This document shows, in pieces, positions 1 to 8,581 of a stretch of 64,000 nt of DNA (the first letter of the stretch is position 1; each line of letters begins with the position of its first letter). This stretch comes from Sulfurimonas sp. (lineage in GTDB: Bacteria; Campylobacterota; Campylobacteria; Campylobacterales; Sulfurimonadaceae): NCBI RefSeq assembly GCF_029027585.1, contig NZ_CP093397.1:558001-622000 (forward strand). The letters are read 5' to 3'. Made by a program: the position numbers and the translations under genes. Under the pieces are notes generated by a model. The model did no database searches. It saw only the letters and a list, made by a program, of their open reading frames with translations, and was not told where the DNA came from.

Positions 1-86
1 GCTTTAAGTGGAGTTACTATGTCTTTGTGAGCGGAGTAAGCTAGTCCTATGCGTTTAAGACCTAAATCTATTGCAATATATTTCAT
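1..86 (-). CDS. ruvX: Putative pre-16S rRNA nuclease / Holliday junction resolvase RuvX (YqgF), N-terminal part only
   Basis: The gene is cut by the window edge; only its first 28 codons are present. They read MKYIAIDLGLKRIGLAYSAH..., which has the opening beta-strand and the D-x-G-x-(K/R)-R-I-G motif of the RNase H-fold YqgF/RuvX family, whose members mature the 16S rRNA 5' end. The start ATG lies 4 bases downstream of the mnmE stop codon on the same strand, so it is probably the last or next-to-last gene of the rpmH-mnmE block. The call rests on few residues. Confidence 0.7.
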   Translation of the reverse strand, partial: MKYIAIDLGLKRIGLAYSAHKDIVTPLK

Positions 87-90
87 TTTT

Positions 91-1431
91 TTATTTACCC
101 AAACAAAACGAGCCAAACATCTTGTCTAGCATCTCATCATTTTCAAAAGGTCTAGTTATAGATGCCATCTCTTTTACTGCTTCATTTAGGTGAAAAGAAA
201 ATATTTCTAGTTCTTGGGTCTCAAGTGGAGAGAGTGCTTCTTGAATGTTTGTAAGTGTGTTTTGCACAGCTAATATTTGCCTTTGAGAAATCAACATTAT
301 TTCATCTGAAAAATTAGTTCTATCCATAATATTTTCTAAAAGTTTTATAAGTGAGATAACATTATCTTTAGAGTTTAACTCTAAATCAAATTTTATATTT
401 TCATTTTTAAACTTTTGTTTTAAATCTATTTTATTTTTTATATATATTAAATTTTTATTTTCTTTATTTTTTTCCAACAGCTTTAAAATTTCTTCATCTT
501 CATTATCCATCTCACGACCGCTATCAAATAAAACCACTACTATATCACTTTCTTTTATCGCTTCTAAGCTTCGTTCTATACCTATGCGTTCTATCTCATC
601 ATTTGCTTCTCTTATGCCTGCTGTATCAACTATACGAATCAAATGACTACCAATCTTTACTTGTTCTTCTATCGTATCTCTAGTTGTTCCTGCTATCTCA
701 CTAACTATGGCTCTGTTAAAATTTAAAAGTGCATTTAAAAGTGAGCTTTTGCCAACATTTGGTTTTCCAACTATCGCTACTTTAAAACCTTGCATCAAAC
801 CTTCTCTCTGCTTTGAAGCTACAAGAGTTGATTCTAAAGAAAGAGTTAGTTGTGAAAGTTTTTCTTCTATCTGATTTACTAAATCTTGTGGTAAATCTTC
901 TTGGGCATAGTCAATAGTAACTTCAGAATAAGCCAATATATGAATTATCTCATCTCTAATCTGTTCTATATAATCTTTGAGTGAGCCTTTCATTTGTTGT
1001 GCTAAAATCTTAGCCGCATCTTCACTTTTTGCTTCTATAAGTTGTGCTATTGCTTCTGCTTCACTCAAATCAATTCGACCATTAAAAAAAGCTCTTTTTG
1101 AAAACTCACCAGCTGTTGCAAGTCTTGCTCCAGCTTCAAGAGTAGCCTTTAAAATACTTTGAGCAACTATGAAACCACCATGACACTGAATCTCTACTAC
1201 ATCTTCTGCTGTAAAAGAAAAAGGAGCCTTGAAGTAAATAACAATAGCCTCATCTATTAAGTCTTTTTTAGAGTTGTGTATTGTAGTTAAACTAGCGTAT
1301 CTTGGGGGGAAATCTTTTTTAGGGGAGAGTTTTTTTAAAATTTCTAAAGCTCTATCTCCGCTAATGCGAATAATTGCGATAGAGCCTATGCCATTAGCAG
1401 TTGCTATGGCTGAAATTGTATCATTTTCCAT
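91..1431 (-). CDS. mnmE: tRNA uridine-5-carboxymethylaminomethyl modification GTPase MnmE (TrmE)
   Basis: Works with MnmG to modify U34 in the wobble position of a subset of tRNAs, using methylene-tetrahydrofolate. The 446-residue length is normal. An N-terminal folate-binding domain (about 1-118) is followed by a helical domain split by a Ras-like G domain: P-loop GKPNVGKSS at 222-230, DTAG at 269-272, NKID at 333-336. The protein ends in CLGK, the catalytic C-terminal C-x-G-K motif of the family. It directly follows jag (stop and start nearly abut), in the classic bacterial order rpmH-rnpA-yidD-yidC-jag-mnmE. Confidence 0.97.
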   Translation of the reverse strand: MENDTISAIATANGIGSIAIIRISGDRALEILKKLSPKKDFPPRYASLTTIHNSKKDLIDEAIVIYFKAPFSFTAEDVVEIQCHGGFIVAQSILKATLEAGARLATAGEFSKRAFFNGRIDLSEAEAIAQLIEAKSEDAAKILAQQMKGSLKDYIEQIRDEIIHILAYSEVTIDYAQEDLPQDLVNQIEEKLSQLTLSLESTLVASKQREGLMQGFKVAIVGKPNVGKSSLLNALLNFNRAIVSEIAGTTRDTIEEQVKIGSHLIRIVDTAGIREANDEIERIGIERSLEAIKESDIVVVLFDSGREMDNEDEEILKLLEKNKENKNLIYIKNKIDLKQKFKNENIKFDLELNSKDNVISLIKLLENIMDRTNFSDEIMLISQRQILAVQNTLTNIQEALSPLETQELEIFSFHLNEAVKEMASITRPFENDEMLDKMFGSFCLGK

Positions 1432-2334
1432 TTATGAATGGTAATCATTTATGATGATATACTTTAAACCATCTCTAGTTGAACGAATCGCCACATATTT
1501 ATCTGGGTACATATCACGAAGTTCTCGCAAAGCAATCTGAACAAGAACACCATCTAAAATCTTAGTTTGCGCTCTTCCATCTCTATCAACATTTTCTTTC
1601 ACACCGCTCAAATATCTTGAAACAGATTCTTCTTGATTTTTCAAAAATTCTGCAATTTCAAGACGAAGTTGCAGTTGATATTTTGTATTTATCCAATTAA
1701 AAATCATATACGAAAGGGCTTTATATCTATAACCTTCTTTACCAATTAAAAGCGCAGCATCTTCACCTTTAAACTCTACTAAAAGTGTATTTTCATCATA
1801 TACACTAACTTCAATTTTTTCTATCTCAAAACAAATTGATGAAAAAAGATTGTTTATCTCTTTTTGTACAACTTTTGCCGTTTCTCGTATATCATCAGAA
1901 TCTACATTATCATACTCATCATCATAATCAGCTAAGAAAGAGGACGCATCACTGTCTTCTTCATCTTCTTCATCTTGAGTGCTTACAAATGATTCTGGCA
2001 TAATTGTATCATTTAAAATTGTATGAGATTTTTTATTTTGTTCTTTTTTGAGTTCTGTTTTTAAAGTGGATTTTTTTGGTTTTTCTTTTGGCTTTGGTTT
2101 TTTATTTTGAACTTCTTTTAGCTCACTTTTGCCTGTAACTTTTTCTTCTTTGTTTGTATTCTCGGTGTTCACTTCTTTTGCCGCAACAATTATTGCCGTT
2201 TTTTTAAACAAACCTAAAAAACCACTGCTTGGATATTGTACAACTTCTATTTTAAGTTGCGTAACAGAACATTCCAACGAAGAAGAAGCATCTTGATATG
2301 CTTCTTCTAATGTTGTAGATTCTATTTTAATCAT
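1432..2334 (-). CDS. jag: Jag/KhpB-type RNA-binding protein (SpoIIIJ-associated protein)
   Basis: 300 residues with the Jag architecture. A short N-terminal Jag_N domain (about 1-50) contains the GFLGLF motif. A long, charged, low-complexity linker rich in Lys then Asp/Glu spans about 55-150. A KH domain follows around 160-235 with the GKEGYRYKALSY loop, then an R3H-like C-terminal domain. KhpB proteins bind RNA and are linked to cell envelope growth in Gram-positives. Start overlaps the 3' end of yidC by 8 bases, implying translational coupling. The linker is longer than in many homologues. Confidence 0.9.
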   Translation of the reverse strand: MIKIESTTLEEAYQDASSSLECSVTQLKIEVVQYPSSGFLGLFKKTAIIVAAKEVNTENTNKEEKVTGKSELKEVQNKKPKPKEKPKKSTLKTELKKEQNKKSHTILNDTIMPESFVSTQDEEDEEDSDASSFLADYDDEYDNVDSDDIRETAKVVQKEINNLFSSICFEIEKIEVSVYDENTLLVEFKGEDAALLIGKEGYRYKALSYMIFNWINTKYQLQLRLEIAEFLKNQEESVSRYLSGVKENVDRDGRAQTKILDGVLVQIALRELRDMYPDKYVAIRSTRDGLKYIIINDYHS

Positions 2335-3994
2335 TGTTCTTTCCAGACTTTTTTTCTATCTGTTTTGCTTTTACTTCTTCTTTATGTTCTTCTTTTATAG
2401 CATGTTTACTAAGAGCTATCTCTGCATCTTGGGCATTTTTAAACTGAGTATTTACAATAAACTGTTGCCCAATTGAAAAAAGATTATTTACAAACCAGTA
2501 AAGAACTAAACCAGATGGAAATGTTAAGAAGAAAAATGTAAATATCACAGGTAAGTATTTGAATACTTTTTCTTGTATAGGGTCTGTAAAGTTTGTTGGC
2601 GTAAGTCTTTGTTGGTAAAACATTGAAGCACCCATCAAGATAGGTAGAACATAAAATTCATCCATACGAGAAAGGTCTGTTACCCACATAATCCACGGAG
2701 CACCTTGTAGTTCAACTGCATTTAAAAGTACACGATAAATCGCAAAAAATACAGGGATTTGTAAAATCATTGGTAAACAACCACCAAGTGGATTTGCTTT
2801 ATGTTTTTTATACATATCCATAACTGCTTTATTCATTCGTTGTGGATCACTTTTGTATTTTTTCTGAATTTCTTTAATCTGTGGTGAAATTGCCTTAATT
2901 TTTTGCATTGACATCATACCTTTATATGTCAATGGGTAAAGAAGTGTTCTTATCATAAGAGTTAATGCAATGATTGACCAACCCCAGTTTCCAAAAATTC
3001 CATGTAACCAAGAAAGAAGTTGAAAAAGTGGTCTTGAAGCAAAAGTGAACCAACCATATTCTATTGCATTTGTTAAAACAGGTTTAATGTTTTTAAGAAC
3101 TTTATACTCTTTTTGTCCAACATAACCATGAAATACCATAGTTTGTAAAGCATCAAAATATATAACTGGATTATCATCCCTATCTCTTTCAACTATGATA
3201 TTTGTATTTTTAGAAAAACCATACATTAAAGTCGTTGAATATTGGTCAAATGCTGAAATCAATTCAACACCGCTAAATGTTTTTCTTCCTTCAGCATCTC
3301 CATCTGTAATGATTGTAGCTATATCATCATCAGTATAAATCATAGCACCAACAACAGTCATCATCTGTTCAGTTTCATTTACTCTTGGTCTTTGACCTAA
3401 ATAGACAAAATATCTTTTATCTTGAGATAGTGAAACTTTTGCATCATAATGTCCATCATCATAAAAAGTAAGTTCTTTTGTAACGGTTAAAGTTGATAAC
3501 TTTTGAGTTAACACTACTTTTTTTGCTACTCCATCAAGAGTCGATTCTCTAATATTTGCCGTATAAGCAACATTCATAGCTTCATTATTAAGTGCTTCAT
3601 CTAAAAATCTAAGGAAAAGTGGCTTCATTCCTGTTTTTGAAATCAACTGAGCATGTTGGTCGTCTTTTGTTTTAAACTTATTTTGAAGAAGTTCTTTTGA
3701 ACTAATACGACCTAAAGTATCTACTTTAAGGATATAATCTTTGTTTGTAACTGTTAAAATTACACTTTTGTCCTCTGCACCATACTTTTCTTCTGATGAT
3801 ATCTCATGACCTACAACATCTTGCATGTTTATATTTGTTTGCGTTGAAGACAAAGTTTTTTGAATTGCCTGAGCATCTAGAACTTTTTTTTCTGGTTCTA
3901 TTGGTGGAACTATCGCTGTATATCCCACGAAAAAAATTACTGATAATGCTACTGCTAACATTAATCTCTGATTTGCTGAAAGTTTATCTAACAC
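2327..3994 (-). CDS. yidC: Membrane protein insertase YidC
   Basis: 555 residues, Gram-negative type. An N-terminal membrane anchor (about 7-27) precedes a large periplasmic beta domain (about 50-315) and the conserved insertase core of five membrane segments from about 325. The core includes the positively charged cytoplasmic hairpin with IQKKYKSDP and the GGCLPMILQIPVFFAIY segment. The tail is Lys/Glu rich (about 525-555), as expected for ribosome contact. YidC inserts and folds inner-membrane proteins alone or with Sec. Gene overlaps jag downstream and yidD upstream by a few bases. Confidence 0.97.
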   Translation of the reverse strand: MLDKLSANQRLMLAVALSVIFFVGYTAIVPPIEPEKKVLDAQAIQKTLSSTQTNINMQDVVGHEISSEEKYGAEDKSVILTVTNKDYILKVDTLGRISSKELLQNKFKTKDDQHAQLISKTGMKPLFLRFLDEALNNEAMNVAYTANIRESTLDGVAKKVVLTQKLSTLTVTKELTFYDDGHYDAKVSLSQDKRYFVYLGQRPRVNETEQMMTVVGAMIYTDDDIATIITDGDAEGRKTFSGVELISAFDQYSTTLMYGFSKNTNIIVERDRDDNPVIYFDALQTMVFHGYVGQKEYKVLKNIKPVLTNAIEYGWFTFASRPLFQLLSWLHGIFGNWGWSIIALTLMIRTLLYPLTYKGMMSMQKIKAISPQIKEIQKKYKSDPQRMNKAVMDMYKKHKANPLGGCLPMILQIPVFFAIYRVLLNAVELQGAPWIMWVTDLSRMDEFYVLPILMGASMFYQQRLTPTNFTDPIQEKVFKYLPVIFTFFFLTFPSGLVLYWFVNNLFSIGQQFIVNTQFKNAQDAEIALSKHAIKEEHKEEVKAKQIEKKSGKNND

Positions 3995-4323
3995 TGCTTC
4001 CCTTTGTATGAAAAATTTTTTATTATATAAAAACGGTTTTTTTTATTTGGAACCAACCAATATTTTATAGAATCTAACCCTAAATTTTTGGGCTTTATAG
4101 ACAGTTTATCAAGGAGTGGATACTCTATGCCACCGTCAAATAATTGATTACAACGAAGTATTCTAGTCAAACTATGGTAAAAAGCACTTAAAATTGAGTT
4201 GTTTTGGAAGTTAATTCGTGCAAATTCACTACAAGATGGGTAATATCTACAACTTCCAAAGCCTATAAGAGTAAAAAACTTTTGATATACCCATAATAAT
4301 TTTAATAAAAAGACTCTTAGCAT
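3988..4323 (-). CDS. yidD: Membrane protein insertion efficiency factor YidD
   Basis: 111 residues. The N-terminus is amphipathic (LLWVYQKFFTLIGFG) and is followed by the family signature CRYYPSCSEFARINF, with its conserved Cys residues and the later RCNQLFDGG segment. YidD is a small, membrane-associated, haemolysin-alpha-like protein that helps YidC-dependent insertion. The start ATG shares bases with the rnpA stop region, and the 3' end overlaps yidC by 7 bases, so the five genes are likely translated as one coupled unit. C-terminus is longer than the E. coli protein by about 25 residues. Confidence 0.93.
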   Translation of the reverse strand: MLRVFLLKLLWVYQKFFTLIGFGSCRYYPSCSEFARINFQNNSILSAFYHSLTRILRCNQLFDGGIEYPLLDKLSIKPKNLGLDSIKYWLVPNKKNRFYIIKNFSYKGKQC

Positions 4324-4668
4324 CTATGTTTCCTTAAATACTTTTGAGCGATTTAAAACTTTTTTAAAATCATTTTGAAGTTGTTGATGAGAGATTTCAT
4401 TGATTGCTTGTTTTGCTACAAAGATGTATGTTCCATCTTTTAATTTTTGAGAGTAGGCACAAAACAAAGCCCTAAGTCTTCTTTTTGCTCTATTTCTTTT
4501 AACAGCATTTCCAATTTTTTTTGTTGCTGTAAAACCAACTTTGCTAGTTAGCTCTTTTTGTAGGTGGAAAAGCACAACACTCGAAGAGTGTATGTTTTTT
4601 CCTTTTTTATAAATATACTGAAACTCTTTGTTGAGTTTGAGCGTATCAAATCCGCCTAAACTGACAAT
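4324..4668 (-). CDS. rnpA: Ribonuclease P protein component, likely translated from a non-AUG (ATT) start
   Basis: RnpA binds the RNase P RNA and helps remove tRNA 5' leaders. The family signature is clear: [17 protein letters not shown]. The only standard start codon in frame (GTG at 4575) would remove the first conserved strand and helix. The same frame continues upstream as [18 protein letters not shown], which matches the normal RnpA N-terminus, up to a TAA. Within that stretch no ATG, GTG or TTG exists; the best start is ATT at 4666-4668, with AAAGG about 9 bases upstream. This gives 114 residues, the usual family size, and overlaps the rpmH 3' end by 13 bases. The start choice is an inference. 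Confidence 0.85.
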   Translation of the reverse strand: MVSLGGFDTLKLNKEFQYIYKKGKNIHSSSVVLFHLQKELTSKVGFTATKKIGNAVKRNRAKRRLRALFCAYSQKLKDGTYIFVAKQAINEISHQQLQNDFKKVLNRSKVFKET

Positions 4669-4790
4669 CTTTTACGACCTTTAGCGCGACGACGGTTTAA
4701 AACTCTACGACCATTTTTTGTTGCCATTCTAGCTCTGAAGCCATGAGTTCTTTTTCTAGGTGTACTATGTGGTTGGTATGTTCTTTTCAC
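4656..4790 (-). CDS. rpmH: 50S ribosomal protein L34
   Basis: 44 residues, highly basic: it opens [21 protein letters not shown] and ends in a run of Arg/Lys, diagnostic for L34. Translation starts at GTG (4788-4790), with AGGATAT upstream. L34 is a small protein of the large ribosomal subunit. Its last codons overlap the proposed start of rnpA, the usual neighbour. The gene is first in the rpmH-rnpA-yidD-yidC-jag-mnmE series. The 59-base gap to the upstream cytochrome gene probably holds its promoter, but I see no strong consensus there. Confidence 0.96.
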   Translation of the reverse strand: MKRTYQPHSTPRKRTHGFRARMATKNGRRVLNRRRAKGRKRLSV

Positions 4791-4849
4791 GACATATCCT
4801 TATTTAAAATTAAGTCCGCAATGTTACATAAAAATTACTTAAAGTGTGG

Positions 4850-5203
4850 TTAATAGTTTAAAAAATCTTTTAAAGATTCTTTTTTAGATTGTTTAAATGG
4901 TGAAGAAGTGTCAAATATTTTTTCATCTTCTCCAACATGACAATCTCTACAAGCTTGAATCACATCATGCTCTCTTACATTTGCTTTATTTATTTTTGAC
5001 ATTGGGTGACAAGAAAAACAATCATCTCCGCACTCTGCCATAGTATTTGGTTCAGCAGAGTGACACTTAATACAAGTTAGCATAGGCTTATGTCTTAAAT
5101 CTTCATTTATTGTAGGTATAAGTTTAGGGTGACAGGTTAAACAATCACCAGTACAAGCAAATAAAGATAATGTAAATAATAAGATTAATATAAAATATTT
5201 CAT
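4850..5203 (-). CDS. Small periplasmic tetraheme cytochrome c
   Basis: 117 residues. A hydrophobic N-terminus (about 1-16) is a secretion signal; the LFAC that follows resembles a weak lipobox, so the protein may be membrane-anchored. Four CxxCH heme-attachment motifs are visible: CLTCH, CIKCH, CFSCH and CRDCH. Additional His residues (DLRHKP, REHD) could act as distal heme ligands. It must be a periplasmic electron-transfer protein; its redox partner cannot be told from sequence. It is smaller than NapC/NrfH-type tetrahemes and lacks their long anchor. It lies 25 bases behind clpB on the same strand with its own ribosome site (GAGAGGAT), so the two may be co-transcribed. Confidence 0.9.
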   Translation of the reverse strand: MKYFILILLFTLSLFACTGDCLTCHPKLIPTINEDLRHKPMLTCIKCHSAEPNTMAECGDDCFSCHPMSKINKANVREHDVIQACRDCHVGEDEKIFDTSSPFKQSKKESLKDFLNY

Positions 5204-5228
5204 AATAAAATTATATCCTCTCTTTTAT

Positions 5229-7748
5229 TTACTTCACACTAACTTTTATTTCTCCCTCAAGCATAAAAAATTCTACCTTAGAACCTTCATCAACTTTTCC
5301 CTCTAATATAAGGTCGGCAAGTTTATCCTCAACTACCTCATATAAAGCTCTCTTAAGTGGTCTAGCTCCATAATCTTCATCAAACCCAGCCTCTGCTATA
5401 TATGCTTTTGCTTCATCTGTAATGCTTAGTTCTATACCTCTTTGTTGGACTTTTTTTCTTATCTCATCAAAAAATATATCTACAATTTTTAAAATCTCTC
5501 CACGACCAAGAGAATTAAACTCTATTATGTCATCGAGTCTATTTAAAAATTCTGGTTTAAAATATTGTTTTAACTCTTTTACATTTGAAGTTAAGATTAT
5601 GATAGTGTTACTAAAATCTACTGTAACACCTTTGTTATCAGTTAATCGTCCATCATCTAAAACTTGAAGCAACATATTAAAAACATCAGGATGTGCTTTT
5701 TCAACCTCATCAAATAAAATCACACTGTATGGTTTTCTTCTAACTGCTTCTGTAAGCTGACCACCCTCTTCATAACCAACATATCCAGGTGCTGCACCTA
5801 TTAAACGAGAAACGGAATGTTTTTCCATATACTCACTCATATCTAGCCGTATCATCGCATCTTGGCTATCAAACAAAAACTTAGCCAAAGTTTTAGCAGT
5901 TTGAGTTTTACCAACTCCAGTTGGTCCTAAAAATAAAAAACTACCTATTGGCGTGTTTGCATCTGAGAGTCCAGCTTTGTTTCTTTTTATAGCACGAGAA
6001 ACAGCATGGATAGCTTTTTCTTGACCTACTACTTCACTATTTAATTCCGCTTCAACATTTAGTATTTTATCTTTATCTTTTTGAAGCATTTTATTTACAG
6101 GTATATTTGTCCATCTTGAAATGATAGATGCTATTGCCTCTTCATCAACACTATTTTTTAAAAGTGTCCCTGCTTCTTGAAGTTTCTCCCACGATTTGTT
6201 TATATTTTTTTCTTCTTCGAGCAAAGCTGGGATTTCTCCATATTCTATCTCTGCTGCGCGGTTAAAGTCTGCGGTATTTTTAGCATTTGTAGCTTCTTTT
6301 CTTTTTGATTCTATCTCATTTTTTATACCTGAAATTCTTTCAAAAACCTCTTTTTCACTAGCAAATTGCACCTCTAATGTTCTAACATTTTCCTCAATAT
6401 CTGCTAACTCTTTTGTTATTTCTAAAAGTCTTTTTTCATTCGCTGGAGTTTTTTCCATCTTTAGAGCTTCTTGTTCTACATGTAACTCTGAACTTTTTCT
6501 CTTTGCTGTACTTAAAACATTTGGCTCTGACTCTATTTGCATTTTAAGTTCAGCTGCCGCTTCATCGATTAAGTCTATCGCTTTATCTGGTAAAAATCTA
6601 TCTGCTATATATCTGTCTGAGAGTTTTGCAGCTGCGACTAAAGCGCTATCAGTAATAGTTACATTATGATGCGTTTCTAAACGCTCTTTTATCCCTCTTA
6701 GTATTTGTAGAGATTGATTTACAGTTGGTTCATCAAGAGTAATCGGTAAAAATCTTCTTTGTAGTGCCATATCTTTTTCAAAAAACTTCCTATATTCTTT
6801 TAAAGTTGTAGCACCTATTGTGTGAAGTTCTCCACGAGCAAGAGCTGGTTTTAAGATATTTGCCGCATCCATACTGCCTTCACTTGCCCCTGCTCCAACT
6901 ATAGTATGTATTTCATCTATAAAAAGAATTATATTACCACTCTTTTTAACTTCATCTATAACAGATTTAAGTCTATCTTCAAACTCTCCACGATACTTTG
7001 CACCAGCGATTAAAGCGCTCATATCAAGAGCAATTAATCTTTTATTTTGTAAAGAAGTTGGAACTTTTCCATCACTTATTCTTTGTGCTAAACCTTCAAC
7101 TAAAGCTGTTTTACCAACTCCTGGTTCACCTAAAAGCATAGGATTGTTTTTAGTTTTACGAATTAAAATTTGCATCATTCTAGTTATCTCTTCATCTCGC
7201 CCTATTACAGGAGAAAGTTTACCTTCACTAGCCTCTGTTGTTAAGTCTATGCCATATTTTGCTAAAGATTCTAAAGTTTCATCAGAACTTTGAGAGTCGA
7301 TTTTAACTCCACCCCTAGAACTTTCTAAGTTTTTTGCCAATTCTGAAACATCTATATATTTTTTTAAAATAGTTGAATATGGTTCTTTTTTTAAATTTGC
7401 TAAGATAAAAGTATCTACTGCTAAGAATGAGTCCCCATTTTTTGTCATAAGTCCAGCACCATTTTCTAAGGTTTGTACAAAATCTTTAGAAAGTTTTATG
7501 CTCTCTTTTGAAACAGTTGAAGACTTTGGTAGTTTTTCACTTAAACTTTTTACATCTAACTCCATTGCAATTTTATCAATGTTCATTTTATTAAACATTT
7601 GATTTAAAACAGAATTAGAATTTGTTAAAAGTGCCCATAAAAAATGTATGCTCACAACTTCTTGATTTTTATTATGTAAAGCCAAAGAAATTGAAGATTC
7701 TATAGCTTCAGTCATATTATGTGTTAATTTCTCAAATATGTTATTCAT
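5229..7748 (-). CDS. clpB: ATP-dependent disaggregase ClpB
   Basis: 839 residues, the size of bacterial ClpB. Order: N-terminal Clp_N domain (about 1-145); first AAA+ module with Walker A GEPGVGKT (207-214) and FIDEIHT; the ClpB middle coiled-coil (about 400-520), which separates it from ClpA; second AAA+ module with GPTGVGKT (608-615); C-terminal Clp domain. With DnaK/DnaJ/GrpE it rescues aggregated cytosolic proteins after heat stress. A near-consensus promoter with an overlapping HAIR-like inverted repeat lies 30-60 bases upstream, which suggests repression by HspR. Confidence 0.97.
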   Translation of the reverse strand: MNNIFEKLTHNMTEAIESSISLALHNKNQEVVSIHFLWALLTNSNSVLNQMFNKMNIDKIAMELDVKSLSEKLPKSSTVSKESIKLSKDFVQTLENGAGLMTKNGDSFLAVDTFILANLKKEPYSTILKKYIDVSELAKNLESSRGGVKIDSQSSDETLESLAKYGIDLTTEASEGKLSPVIGRDEEITRMMQILIRKTKNNPMLLGEPGVGKTALVEGLAQRISDGKVPTSLQNKRLIALDMSALIAGAKYRGEFEDRLKSVIDEVKKSGNIILFIDEIHTIVGAGASEGSMDAANILKPALARGELHTIGATTLKEYRKFFEKDMALQRRFLPITLDEPTVNQSLQILRGIKERLETHHNVTITDSALVAAAKLSDRYIADRFLPDKAIDLIDEAAAELKMQIESEPNVLSTAKRKSSELHVEQEALKMEKTPANEKRLLEITKELADIEENVRTLEVQFASEKEVFERISGIKNEIESKRKEATNAKNTADFNRAAEIEYGEIPALLEEEKNINKSWEKLQEAGTLLKNSVDEEAIASIISRWTNIPVNKMLQKDKDKILNVEAELNSEVVGQEKAIHAVSRAIKRNKAGLSDANTPIGSFLFLGPTGVGKTQTAKTLAKFLFDSQDAMIRLDMSEYMEKHSVSRLIGAAPGYVGYEEGGQLTEAVRRKPYSVILFDEVEKAHPDVFNMLLQVLDDGRLTDNKGVTVDFSNTIIILTSNVKELKQYFKPEFLNRLDDIIEFNSLGRGEILKIVDIFFDEIRKKVQQRGIELSITDEAKAYIAEAGFDEDYGARPLKRALYEVVEDKLADLILEGKVDEGSKVEFFMLEGEIKVSVK

Positions 7749-7777
7749 AAATTGTCCTTTTTGTATTTTATGTAATA

Positions 7778-7807
7778 ATTATATCACATTGAGTCTATCC
7801 ATGTCAA
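7778..7807 (-). promoter_or_regulatory. Housekeeping-type promoter of clpB
   Basis: On the minus strand TTGACA (7802-7807) is followed by an 18-base spacer and TATAAT (7778-7783). Both hexamers match the sigma-70 consensus fully, which is rare in this phylum, where -35 boxes are usually weak. Transcription would start about 20 bases upstream of the clpB start codon. Confidence 0.8.
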
Positions 7808-7808
7808 G
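7788..7808 (-). promoter_or_regulatory. Candidate HspR operator (HAIR-like inverted repeat) over the clpB -35 box
   Basis: Read on the minus strand the site is CTTGACA-N7-ACTCAAT. The HspR-associated inverted repeat described in actinobacteria and in Helicobacter/Campylobacter is CTTGAGT-N7-ACTCAAG. Here 11 of 14 half-site bases match and the N7 spacing is exact. The left arm coincides with the -35 hexamer, so bound repressor would block RNA polymerase. HspR itself is not in this window; the assignment is inferred from motif and gene identity. Confidence 0.65.
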
Positions 7809-7900
7809 TTAGTTTAGTCATACTGCATTATATATAGTTTTATCTATTTATTAGTAAAACTGTTATAAAATGATAGAAATTAATTTTTTAGGGATAATTT

Positions 7901-8581
7901 ATGCCAACAATACTTGAAGCCATTAATAGCCGTTCTTCAAAACGAGCTTTTCTTCCAAAACCAGTTTCTAAAGAGATTCAAGAAAAAATACTTAAAGCTG
8001 CAGGGATGTCACCAAGTGGAGCAAATATGCAACCTTGGATAGTATATGCTGTAAGTAATCAAAAGGTTTTACAAAATATTGGAGATGCAATTATCCAAAA
8101 AATGAATTCTGGTGTTGAGCATGACCAATTTATACAATACTATCCAAAAACATGGATAAACCCATATAAAAAGCGTCGCATTGAAACGGGTGTTGGGCTT
8201 TATACGCTTATGGAAGTTGGTAGAAAAGACATAGAAAAAAGAACAAAATTATGGCATGACAACTTTAGATGGTTTGGTGCTCAAACAGTATTTTTTATTT
8301 TTACAGATAAGGTTAACATAGATGAAGCACAGGGAGCGATTCTTGATTGTGGAGCATATATGCAAAGCATTTTACTCGCTGCTAAAGAGTTCGGACTTGA
8401 CACTTGTCCACAAGGTTCAACTACTGAGTTTGGCAAAGTAATCGCTAATGTGTTAAAAACGCCTGATAATTTAGCTCTTTTATATAGTGTTGTTATCGGT
8501 TATGCAGATGAAGATGCTAAAATCAACTCTTATCAACCCAAAAGAGTTGCACTAGAAGATAGTGTTACTTTTATAGATTAG
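7901..8581 (+). CDS. Nitroreductase-family flavoprotein
   Basis: 226 residues. The opening LEAINSRSSKRAF and the following SPSGANMQPW segment are the FMN-phosphate binding signature of the nitroreductase fold; the C-terminal GYADEDAKIN segment is also typical. These dimeric FMN enzymes reduce nitroaromatics, quinones or flavins with NAD(P)H; the true substrate cannot be read from sequence. Preceded by AGGG about 9 bases from the ATG. It diverges from clpB and its 3' end overlaps the converging PLP-enzyme gene by 11 bases. Confidence 0.85.
   Translation: MPTILEAINSRSSKRAFLPKPVSKEIQEKILKAAGMSPSGANMQPWIVYAVSNQKVLQNIGDAIIQKMNSGVEHDQFIQYYPKTWINPYKKRRIETGVGLYTLMEVGRKDIEKRTKLWHDNFRWFGAQTVFFIFTDKVNIDEAQGAILDCGAYMQSILLAAKEFGLDTCPQGSTTEFGKVIANVLKTPDNLALLYSVVIGYADEDAKINSYQPKRVALEDSVTFID

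Noticed and set aside
4324..4575. rnpA truncated at a GTG start
   Set aside because: Conserved N-terminal residues lie in frame upstream, so the short form would miss part of the fold.
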